This document shows, piece after piece, positions 1 through 6,083 of a stretch of 64,000 nucleotides of DNA. Within the stretch, counting starts at the first letter, position 1; each line of letters begins with the position of its first letter. Both the position numbers and the translations under genes were made by a program. The notes under the pieces are model-generated. The model searched no databases. It saw only the letters and a list, made by a program, of their open reading frames with translations, and was not told the DNA's origin. The DNA comes from Lachnospiraceae bacterium (GTDB taxonomy: Bacteria > Bacillota > Clostridia > Lachnospirales > Lachnospiraceae): positions 1 to 64,000 of the forward strand of contig JAJQHY010000006.1 of the NCBI GenBank assembly GCA_021199495.1, in the 5' to 3' direction.

Positions 1-66
1 AACACCCCCCCCCCCCCCCCGGGGGCGGTCCGTTTTTTCCCATGGGGCGGTTAACGCCCCCTTAAT
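1..66. other. Low-complexity window edge, probable contig-end artefact
   Basis: The window opens with 16 consecutive C, five G and a GC-skewed stretch that resembles neither the repeats nor the spacers beside it. Read on the minus strand, the C run is a poly-G run, a known artefact of two-colour sequencing chemistry. The first visible repeat starts at 67, so this stretch stands where the next spacer should be. I infer a mis-assembled end in which the rest of the array was lost. A genuine odd spacer cannot be excluded from the sequence alone. Confidence 0.55.
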
Positions 67-233
67 ATTTCAATCCACGCTCCCCTCACGGGGAGCGACG
101 GGGATGATTGCTGTATACAGCAAAAGCAATATATTTCAATCCACGCTCCCCTCACGGGGAGCGACAGCCACGCTTCAACGTCTGCCTTATTCACTTCTTT
201 ATTTCAATCCACGCTCCCCTCACGGGGAGCGAC
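67..233 (-). CRISPR. Type I-C CRISPR array, three repeats visible
   Basis: Three identical 33-nt repeats lie at 67-99, 133-165 and 201-233, separated by spacers of 33 nt (100-132) and 35 nt (166-200). On the transcribed minus strand each repeat begins GTCGCTCCCCGTGAGGGG and ends GTGGATTGAAAT, the classic type I-C form: an 8-bp hairpin followed by the 11-nt tag that Cas5c leaves as the crRNA 5' handle. The AT-rich leader lies at the high-coordinate side, so 166-200 is the newest spacer. The array runs into the damaged left edge, so its true length is unknown. I see no match of either spacer elsewhere in this window. Confidence 0.97.
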
Positions 234-442
234 CGCAATTATATACAAATAAAGCAATAAATCATTGCACATAATTGTTAAAACTTCATAAATTATTATA
301 ATTCATATATCATAAAACAACAATCACATAACTTATTTTTCCAAAAATCTTGCAAAATTCCGGTGCGAACCTCTCCATGCTGGCATGTTAGCTTCATCAT
401 CGCACCAGCGTGCCATCATGACTCTTTGACCAGAAACTTCAA
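234..442 (-). promoter_or_regulatory. CRISPR leader with array promoter
   Basis: This is the leader between cas2 and the first repeat. Bases 234-360 are very AT-rich. On the minus strand a TTGTTG box (318-323) and a TATAAT box (295-300) are separated by exactly 17 bp. They predict a transcript start near 288, about 55 nt before the first repeat. Nearer cas2 there are nested inverted repeats: GGTGCGA (362-368) with TCGCACC (400-406), and inside them CATGC (376-380) with GCATG (383-387). They could be a structured 3' end of the cas mRNA or a leader-binding site for integration; no U-run follows. Confidence 0.75.
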
Positions 443-733
443 TTAAATCATCAAAACCCTTTCCTGCTCAAATGTCTTTTTCGCACCATAATGCTCAATT
501 TTATTTTGATACTGATTTCCAAGATAATAAAACCGCAAGCTGTCTTTATCCATATCTATCAGCTTGAGCAGTGAGGCCTTGAGCAATTTGCACTGTGCCG
601 CGTCCAGCGTGCATTCGAATACAGAATTTTGTACCCTTTGTCCATGATTAACGCACTCTTTAGCAACTTTGCGCAGCCTCTTTCTACCTGCCCCATCCTC
701 CGTATTTACATCATACGTAATAAGCACCATCAT
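443..733 (-). CDS. cas2: CRISPR-associated endonuclease Cas2, type I-C
   Basis: This 96-aa protein has the usual Cas2 length. It starts MMVLITYDVN, the first beta strand with the conserved Asp, and continues with a ferredoxin-like fold containing QRVQNSVFEC. In known systems a Cas2 dimer bridges two Cas1 dimers to form the spacer integrase. It is the last gene of the cas operon and lies next to the leader, as in most type I-C loci. A GAGGG site about 7 nt upstream supports the start at 733. About 90 bp separate it from cas1, more than between the other cas genes. Confidence 0.96.
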   Translation of the reverse strand: MMVLITYDVNTEDGAGRKRLRKVAKECVNHGQRVQNSVFECTLDAAQCKLLKASLLKLIDMDKDSLRFYYLGNQYQNKIEHYGAKKTFEQERVLMI

Positions 734-823
734 AAGCCAACCCTCTTTGAGAAATCCAAATGCAGCAGCTCAATCAGCCCAACAAAGTATAAGTCCCAGC
801 CCACCGCATTTACAATTCTGGTA

Positions 824-1855
824 CTATTTCCACAAAAACGGTGGATATCCATCCACATCCTCTCTCAGATATCTTGCCAACAATAACGCCTGGACATGCG
901 GTACAAGTCCCCATTTAATCTTTTCATCCAGATATGGATGCCGGATTTCCTCGTTTTTATGCTCCTGCCATGCAGTCAGGAATTTCTTTTTTCCTTCATC
1001 TGTAAACTCCACTGCCCCACTTTCAGCTTTCTGGAAATGTTCTGGCCGTATCTGACGATTATTGATCAGCGTCAATACAAACCTATCCACCAAAAGCGGC
1101 CTCAGCTCTTCCATCAAATCCAGGGCAAGCGACTTCCTGCCGGGTCTGTCTCTGTGCATAAAGCCAACAAACGAATCAAGCCCCACTCCTTCCAGCGCCC
1201 CGGCACAATCATTTGCCAATATTGTGTAGCCAAAAGACAACATGGCATTTACAGGATCCAGCGGCGGTCTTTTATTCCTTCCAACAAAAGAAAAATTTTC
1301 TTTCTGATTGAGTATAAGATCATCAAAAATTCCAAAATATACTGTCGCCGCTTCCCCTTCGATTCCTCTAAGAGAATCCAGATTGTCCTCTGACTTAATT
1401 CTGTTCATAGACTGCGTCAGAAAGCGTCCCGTCTTTTCAAACTTTTCGGTATCTACCCTCATCTTATGATCACGAGCTGTCCGATCTACACTCCATCTGC
1501 AGTTATAAACTTTTCCCAGGATAAAATTCCTTGCAATCAGACAACTGGACGTTTCATCATCCGAAATCCGATACTGCTTCTTTCTGAGCAGTACATTCCC
1601 CTGACTATTTCCGACAGTTCTGCAAAGAAACCTTCCTCCCGGTGTAAAAAAAGACAGCACAATTCCTCTTTTGGCGCATTCACCCATCAACGCCGGCGAT
1701 GCTCCACTATAAGAAAAACACACGATATTTTCCAACGTATGCAGCGGAATTTGACCAGCTTTCTGGCCGCTGATTTCTACACATATTGTCTCCCCTTGCA
1801 GAGACAGGTAGGCGGATTCGCTTGTAATATAAAGAGTATTCAGTAACTTTCTCAT
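824..1855 (-). CDS. cas1: CRISPR-associated integrase Cas1, type I-C
   Basis: This 343-aa protein is of typical Cas1c length. It starts MRKLLNTLYITSESAYLSL, the N-terminal beta domain, and carries the helical catalytic domain with GIEGEAATVYFG and a later LMEELRPLLVDRFVL segment. These supply the metal-binding Glu and the conserved helix. Cas1 with Cas2 integrates new spacers at the leader-repeat junction. Its start overlaps the cas4 stop by 4 bp (ATGA), so the two are translationally coupled. The sequence appears intact, so the adaptation module should be functional. Confidence 0.97.
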   Translation of the reverse strand: MRKLLNTLYITSESAYLSLQGETICVEISGQKAGQIPLHTLENIVCFSYSGASPALMGECAKRGIVLSFFTPGGRFLCRTVGNSQGNVLLRKKQYRISDDETSSCLIARNFILGKVYNCRWSVDRTARDHKMRVDTEKFEKTGRFLTQSMNRIKSEDNLDSLRGIEGEAATVYFGIFDDLILNQKENFSFVGRNKRPPLDPVNAMLSFGYTILANDCAGALEGVGLDSFVGFMHRDRPGRKSLALDLMEELRPLLVDRFVLTLINNRQIRPEHFQKAESGAVEFTDEGKKKFLTAWQEHKNEEIRHPYLDEKIKWGLVPHVQALLLARYLREDVDGYPPFLWK

Positions 1856-2535
1856 GTCGAACCCTCCATCCCTGATTCAGCATCCACAGCTAAACTCTCG
1901 TCAATATATAACTGCACGCTTTTCTTTCTGCTCAGTTGAGGAAGACAGATTTCCTTCAGGGAACAGGCATTGCACCCCTTGCGTGGTTTCACTTTCGGTG
2001 TATACCCTCTGTTCATAAGGTCATGCATTTCGGTCAGTGTAGCCTTTACCTGCTCTCTCAGCTCCTGAGTAAATTCAACAGACGTTCGCCGCCTGTTTTC
2101 CCCATAAAACAGACTGCCCCTCGGTATCTCACATAAAAGCATTTCTTCCAGACACATTGCCTGCGCACAAAGCTGTAATTCATCTGCCAAATCTGTCTTC
2201 GGTAAACCCTTTTTGTATTCGACCGGATATGGCTCCCACAAACCGTCATAAGCAAACAATTGAATACCATCAGACGATTTATGAAACTCCACCACATCAC
2301 AGTTACCCGATATTCCAAGAGTCGCTGATTTTACTCTCAGCCCTCTGACAATCAGCAGGTCTCCCCGCTTTTCTATTTTATTTGCATCGTGGGCGGTACT
2401 GTGGAACAACTGGCCATCTACTGTCCGCAGATTCTCCGCCCATTGCTGCTCTATGTGAATCAATGCCCACTGTCTGCGGCAAAATGTAAAATGCTGAATA
2501 CCAGACAGCATCAGAAAATCGTCTTCATTATACAT
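1852..2535 (-). CDS. cas4: CRISPR-associated exonuclease Cas4, type I-C
   Basis: This 227-aa protein of the RecB-like PD-(D/E)XK family has the hallmarks of Cas4. There is an N-terminal Cys in HFTFCRRQWALIH and a C-terminal Cys cluster (GCNACSLKEIC) for a 4Fe-4S centre. The nuclease residues lie in GNCDVVEF and PVEYKKG, followed by a Q-motif helix (DELQLCAQAM). Cas4 trims prespacers and selects those with a correct PAM before Cas1-Cas2 integration. It overlaps the cas7c stop by 1 bp and cas1 by 4 bp, placing it inside a tightly coupled operon. Confidence 0.96.
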   Translation of the reverse strand: MYNEDDFLMLSGIQHFTFCRRQWALIHIEQQWAENLRTVDGQLFHSTAHDANKIEKRGDLLIVRGLRVKSATLGISGNCDVVEFHKSSDGIQLFAYDGLWEPYPVEYKKGLPKTDLADELQLCAQAMCLEEMLLCEIPRGSLFYGENRRRTSVEFTQELREQVKATLTEMHDLMNRGYTPKVKPRKGCNACSLKEICLPQLSRKKSVQLYIDESLAVDAESGMEGST

Positions 2536-3425
2536 TATATCTTTCTGATTACCTCTACAGTATCCGGTATCTGATCCTCATGAATTTCAACTGTATAATC
2601 TGAATACTGCCGTGGGAATTCCACTCCTTCTTTCTTCTGTACCTCTACAGCGTTAAATAGCTTATGTGCCGGGCAATTTCCAAGCTCTGTGCTGTGTTTA
2701 AATACAATCAATTCCCGAACTGCCATATTTCCCCTTGCCGCGGAATGATCATATTCAAACATATTGATAATTGCCTGCCACAGAAGCTCCAGATCATCCT
2801 CTGTAAAACCGGTTGTTTTTCTTGCCAGATTTGCAGACACATATCCTTCCACCTTATAAAGCGCATACGGCACAATTGCCTTTCTTCCCATTTCTGTCTT
2901 TTTGTCAAGTGCATCCTTCTCTGTAGTGATAGCCACCCTGGTAATGGTCACTTCCTGGCTGATAATCGGATCAATGCTTCTGGCAAAACCGATCTGAACC
3001 GGTCCTCTGACTTGTCCACAATTTAACGCTGCCTTCACAAACGTTGTCATAACAGCGCCGAAAGTACGGATATCATAAAAATTCCTGCACATGAAATCCC
3101 TGATCTTAATATCGATATCCTTGTCCGTCTTTTTTGCTTCCTTGACCGACTTCTCATCAAGCCCCAGATAAGTCAACGCTTCCGCATCGCTTCGATTTAA
3201 AGGCACATTTTCCTTTATATAAATCCGGTATCCGGCCTCATCCTCTTTGACCGTCTCCACATAGTTTCGGATTTTCCGTTTCAGGCAGACATCCGTCACA
3301 AGACCATACCCACTCTCCGGGTCAACTCTGGGAAGATTTCCTGCATCCGGATCTCCGTTCGGATTCCCGTTTTCCACATCAAACAGCACCATAAACTCGT
3401 ACCTGTTTTTAATCACCTCTGACAT
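2535..3425 (-). CDS. cas7: Type I-C Cascade backbone protein Cas7c (Csd2)
   Basis: This 296-aa RAMP-fold protein forms the crRNA-covering filament of Cascade. Near its start it carries FMVLFDVENGNPNGDPD, the recognisable Csd2/Csh2 family opening, and later IRTFGAVM and RGPVQIGFARS. I chose the ATG at 3425 (protein MSEVIKNRYEF) because AAGGAGG lies 8-9 nt upstream; a longer reading to 3479 would run back into cas8c. The gene sits 1 nt after the cas8c stop and overlaps cas4 by one base. In known type I-C complexes seven copies assemble per crRNA. Confidence 0.96.
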   Translation of the reverse strand: MSEVIKNRYEFMVLFDVENGNPNGDPDAGNLPRVDPESGYGLVTDVCLKRKIRNYVETVKEDEAGYRIYIKENVPLNRSDAEALTYLGLDEKSVKEAKKTDKDIDIKIRDFMCRNFYDIRTFGAVMTTFVKAALNCGQVRGPVQIGFARSIDPIISQEVTITRVAITTEKDALDKKTEMGRKAIVPYALYKVEGYVSANLARKTTGFTEDDLELLWQAIINMFEYDHSAARGNMAVRELIVFKHSTELGNCPAHKLFNAVEVQKKEGVEFPRQYSDYTVEIHEDQIPDTVEVIRKI

Positions 3426-3426
3426 T

Positions 3427-3792
3427 TTATTGATCCTCCTTTTTCTCATATCTCTTCTGTGTCTGATGATAATAACCAATAATAAACTGCCCCTGCTCCT
3501 GCGAACTCAGGCGCTTTGGATATCCCTTTGCTGGCAGTCTTCCCTGAAGATCTGCCAATTGTTTTTCATAATAAATCTCTTGCCCTTTAGACAGCTTCCT
3601 CGTATGACTGTTTTTTAACCTCAATAAGGTTGGAAATATAATTGCTGGTGTTGCACAGGCCGAATTAAAATACCGGTCTTTAATCGTCGAATTAATGCCG
3701 GGATTTGCGTCCTCCTGTATTGCCTCCAACACCGCAAACTCCCTCCCTAACACATACGGAATGTCATTACATGTTTCGTCCAGACTCACCAT
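3427..3792 (-). CDS. cas11: Cas11c small subunit, translated from inside cas8c
   Basis: An in-frame ATG inside cas8c (3790-3792) is preceded by AAAGGAGG at 3798-3805 with a 5-nt gap, a perfect ribosome site that has no reason to exist in the middle of a gene. It would give a 121-aa protein starting MVSLDETCNDIPYVLG and ending at the cas8c stop. Type I-C systems are known to make their Cascade small subunit, Cas11c, in this way from the 3' part of cas8c, with this approximate size. The call rests on the site and on that family knowledge; expression is inferred. Confidence 0.82.
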   Translation of the reverse strand: MVSLDETCNDIPYVLGREFAVLEAIQEDANPGINSTIKDRYFNSACATPAIIFPTLLRLKNSHTRKLSKGQEIYYEKQLADLQGRLPAKGYPKRLSSQEQGQFIIGYYHQTQKRYEKKEDQ

Positions 3793-5187
3793 TGTTTCCT
3801 CCTTTCCATTAAAAATATTCGTATTTCTGATCAGATACGCTTTCATGATAGCCGCCCTTCCTCTCGTAATTTTATAAATATGGGCGTCACTGTCATCCTG
3901 CTCTGCACGAATTCTTCTCATCACAGCTGAATACAAGCTTTCCGGATATCGTCCTCCTGATAAAATAGCCTCAAATGTTCTCCCGGCCACATCCTCCTGG
4001 GGTTTCTTGTCTCTAGATTTTTTGTTTGCTGTTTCCTGCAGCACTCTCCAAACTCCAAGATATTTCAATTCATCTTTAGCCGGTCGTACAATCTCCATTC
4101 GATCATAATGCTCTTTCAGATGTCGCAGAATTTCTCCAAACTGATCTGCATAGAAAAACCTCACTGCCAGTCTCGCAGCATTCGGCGACAGGCCGAGAAT
4201 ATAAAATTTCTGCTCCAGATTGACGTTTTTCTCAACAGCTTCTACATCGACTGCCCAACCCTTCTGCAGATTTTGGAATACGCCTCCTACAAGTTCCTGA
4301 TTGTCCTTCGTAGGCTCACTGGCCGCCAAAAACAGATTCTGGCATTCAACACTTGCATCCTCTGCCCAGAATACAACCGTCGTATCTCCAAGCGTTTTAA
4401 CATAGTCTTTGTTGCTCAGCAGGTAATTCAGTGCTGTCGTATAAGCGAACATCGCATAATTTCCGACAGGGGCATTGTAACTTTGTTCTTTTCCATAAGA
4501 TTCAAACGCCGGAGCGTTAAATGAAACCAGCGCAGCCCCACTGGACTGGGCTCCTGCCACGCCTTTGATTGGAGTATGAATTCTGGAAATTTCTGCTTTT
4601 TCTCCGGTTACCAGGCAAGTGCCTGTAACTGCGCCTTCCATATTCAGTGAACATGTTTCCCACTTTTTTGCAATTTCTTCATCTTCCTGGGCAAATTTTC
4701 CCTTAACCATAAACAGCAGATTACCACCATCTGTCACTTCACCCCAATGTTCCAGAATCACAGGATTCTCTTTTGCCTGCTCTGGATTCCAGTGTTGAAA
4801 AAAAGCTTTGATTGCCTCTGCGGTTTCATTTTTTATGTCTCCAAGAATCTCTGTGTGTTTTTCACACGCCGCCTTAAAGCACTCCCTTGTGTGCTCATTC
4901 ATACCATCTTTATCAATGCCCAGAATATATTTCGAGTTGTCACACAGAAAATTTGCTGAAACTCCAGAAGAACGGGATACCATAGCCGGAACCTGTTTCA
5001 CATCCGGTATTAAGACCGTCTTTTTCCCTCGCTCCACTTCCGTTTTCAGCGGCAGGACTCTGCGAACACTTCCATCTATTCGCAAATCCAACGCATAAGA
5101 CACCTTTGCACTACACCATCCCGGTCTGGCAACCTTGCCTTGCTCAGCAAGCCTTTCATAATACTGAACCAATGACTGTAAAATCAT
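3427..5187 (-). CDS. cas8c: Type I-C Cascade large subunit Cas8c (Csd1)
   Basis: This 586-aa protein is of normal Csd1 length. It starts MILQSLVQYYERLAEQGKV, the typical Csd1 opening, and contains YILGLSPNAARLAVRFF and the C-terminal helical part that doubles as Cas11c. Cas8c recognises the PAM and helps open the target DNA for Cas3. The start overlaps the cas5c stop by 4 bp (ATGA). Intact length and close packing with cas5c and cas7c indicate a working Cascade. Confidence 0.96.
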   Translation of the reverse strand: MILQSLVQYYERLAEQGKVARPGWCSAKVSYALDLRIDGSVRRVLPLKTEVERGKKTVLIPDVKQVPAMVSRSSGVSANFLCDNSKYILGIDKDGMNEHTRECFKAACEKHTEILGDIKNETAEAIKAFFQHWNPEQAKENPVILEHWGEVTDGGNLLFMVKGKFAQEDEEIAKKWETCSLNMEGAVTGTCLVTGEKAEISRIHTPIKGVAGAQSSGAALVSFNAPAFESYGKEQSYNAPVGNYAMFAYTTALNYLLSNKDYVKTLGDTTVVFWAEDASVECQNLFLAASEPTKDNQELVGGVFQNLQKGWAVDVEAVEKNVNLEQKFYILGLSPNAARLAVRFFYADQFGEILRHLKEHYDRMEIVRPAKDELKYLGVWRVLQETANKKSRDKKPQEDVAGRTFEAILSGGRYPESLYSAVMRRIRAEQDDSDAHIYKITRGRAAIMKAYLIRNTNIFNGKEETMVSLDETCNDIPYVLGREFAVLEAIQEDANPGINSTIKDRYFNSACATPAIIFPTLLRLKNSHTRKLSKGQEIYYEKQLADLQGRLPAKGYPKRLSSQEQGQFIIGYYHQTQKRYEKKEDQ

Positions 5188-5840
5188 CGTATCACCTCAC
5201 AATCCGCCAAATTCAGAACCCCATCATGAAGGATTGCTCTGAAGAACATCGGCTGAATGTTTTCCGGATCAGAATAGTCAAGATCATACAGCATATAGCC
5301 AAGATCCTTCTCTCCTTCGTATGCCGTCTGGATTTTATCCTCCGTACAGATTGAAAACCTAGCTGGAAATTCTCTGGTGCCAAAATATGGAGTGTGATAG
5401 CATTCGCCCTTTTCCAGTCTCCGCCTGAGAATATCCTTGAATTTACCCGGATTGTCACTTGCATTGGCCTTTTCAGTCATGGAAAAATGTGCCTCTATCA
5501 CATACTCCACATCACGAAGCAAAAGAGATGAACGCTGCACAATGTCTTCTTTTGTGCTCAGGTAAAGAGGTCTGTCTCCTCCTTTCATTGCATTCCATGC
5601 GCTGCTGCATAAAATCTTGCTCTTCACTTCGTTGCGTCGCACTGTAGTGAAAGCAATTGGCTTACAGACATAGATTTTATCGACATGGTACCTGAGACCA
5701 GGATGCCAGAAAATGGCTTCCAGTATGCCACGGGCAGCAGACGGCGTGATAATATCGTAAGTGCACCTTTCAACCCTAAGCTCAGGGCGGCTGAAAAGCG
5801 CGTATTCACCCCAAACTCGCATTTTTATACCATAGCTCAT
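5184..5840 (-). CDS. cas5: Type I-C crRNA-processing subunit Cas5c (Cas5d)
   Basis: This 218-aa RAMP protein is the first gene of the Cascade operon. In type I-C, which lacks Cas6, Cas5c cuts the pre-crRNA at the base of the repeat hairpin and stays bound to the 5' handle. The sequence has the family opening MSYGIKMRVWGEYALF, then PSAARGILEAIFWHPGL, and a C-terminal YFGTREFPARF segment. I chose 5840 because AAAGGAGGG lies just upstream; the in-frame ATG at 5864 has no comparable site and would overlap the predicted regulatory protospacer. Confidence 0.95.
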   Translation of the reverse strand: MSYGIKMRVWGEYALFSRPELRVERCTYDIITPSAARGILEAIFWHPGLRYHVDKIYVCKPIAFTTVRRNEVKSKILCSSAWNAMKGGDRPLYLSTKEDIVQRSSLLLRDVEYVIEAHFSMTEKANASDNPGKFKDILRRRLEKGECYHTPYFGTREFPARFSICTEDKIQTAYEGEKDLGYMLYDLDYSDPENIQPMFFRAILHDGVLNLADCEVIR

Positions 5841-5859
5841 GGTTCCCTCCTTTCTTTTT

Positions 5860-5880
5860 TTCATTTATGTTAATTTTATT
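5860..5880 (+). promoter_or_regulatory. Predicted CreR target: TTC PAM plus partial protospacer at the cas promoter
   Basis: Bases 5860-5862 are TTC, the type I-C PAM. They are followed by ATTTATGTTAATTTTATT (5863-5880), which agrees with the pseudo-spacer at 6026-6043 in 16 of 18 positions. The mismatches are at spacer positions 6 and 16. Position 6 is flipped out in type I crRNAs and does not contribute to seed pairing. After position 18 the match ends, so binding without Cas3 cleavage is expected. A Cascade footprint from here would cover the cas transcript start and the -10 box. Confidence 0.8.
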
Positions 5881-5883
5881 ATT

Positions 5884-5912
5884 ATCCTATTACATGAAAA
5901 GATATTTGTCAA
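5884..5912 (-). promoter_or_regulatory. Promoter of the cas5c-cas2 operon
   Basis: On the minus strand a perfect TTGACA (5907-5912) and TAGGAT (5884-5889) are separated by exactly 17 bp. They predict a start near 5877 and a leader of about 37 nt before the cas5c ATG at 5840. The promoter lies inside the cas3-cas5c gap, so Cascade and adaptation genes can be transcribed apart from cas3. The predicted CreR protospacer begins in this 5' leader and extends across the start site. Confidence 0.85.
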
Positions 5913-6013
5913 CCATCTTTTCATTTTTTTAAAATTATGTTATTCTTTTCTAAGCTTCTATTCAAATAAGGAAGCTTGTCTGCTATTTTCTGTTCATAAA
6001 TAGAATAATGGCA

Positions 6014-6072
6014 GTGGATTGAAATATTTACGTTAATTTTCTTCAGGATGCCGGGACGGCCTTCGTCCCGGC
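6014..6072 (+). ncRNA. Pseudo-crRNA of CreR type, predicted autorepressor of the cas operon
   Basis: On the plus strand, opposite to the cas genes, 6014-6025 reads GTGGATTGAAAT, identical to the last 12 nt of the array repeat and covering the crRNA handle. It is followed by a pseudo-spacer (6026 to about 6049) matching the cas promoter region. A perfect 9-bp hairpin (6050-6058 with 6064-6072, loop GCCTT) then takes the place of the repeat hairpin but has a different sequence. A TAGAAT box at 6001-6006, with TTGTCT at 5976-5981 (19-bp gap, weak), would start the RNA almost at the handle. CreR and CreA RNAs are known degenerate repeat-spacer units that guide Cascade to a promoter; here the target is cas itself. 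Confidence 0.78.
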
Positions 6073-6083
6073 AATCTTCATTC

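Noticed and set aside
5913..6013. CreT-like RNA toxin gene of a CreTA pair
   Set aside because: The pseudo-spacer matches the cas promoter itself, and the roughly 100 nt in between show no clear mini-ORF or rare-codon run with a ribosome site.
6050..6072. Hairpin as a simple Rho-independent terminator of cas3
   Set aside because: The stem is strong, but neither strand has a T-run directly after it. Position after a repeat-derived handle fits the pseudo-crRNA better, though a double use is possible.
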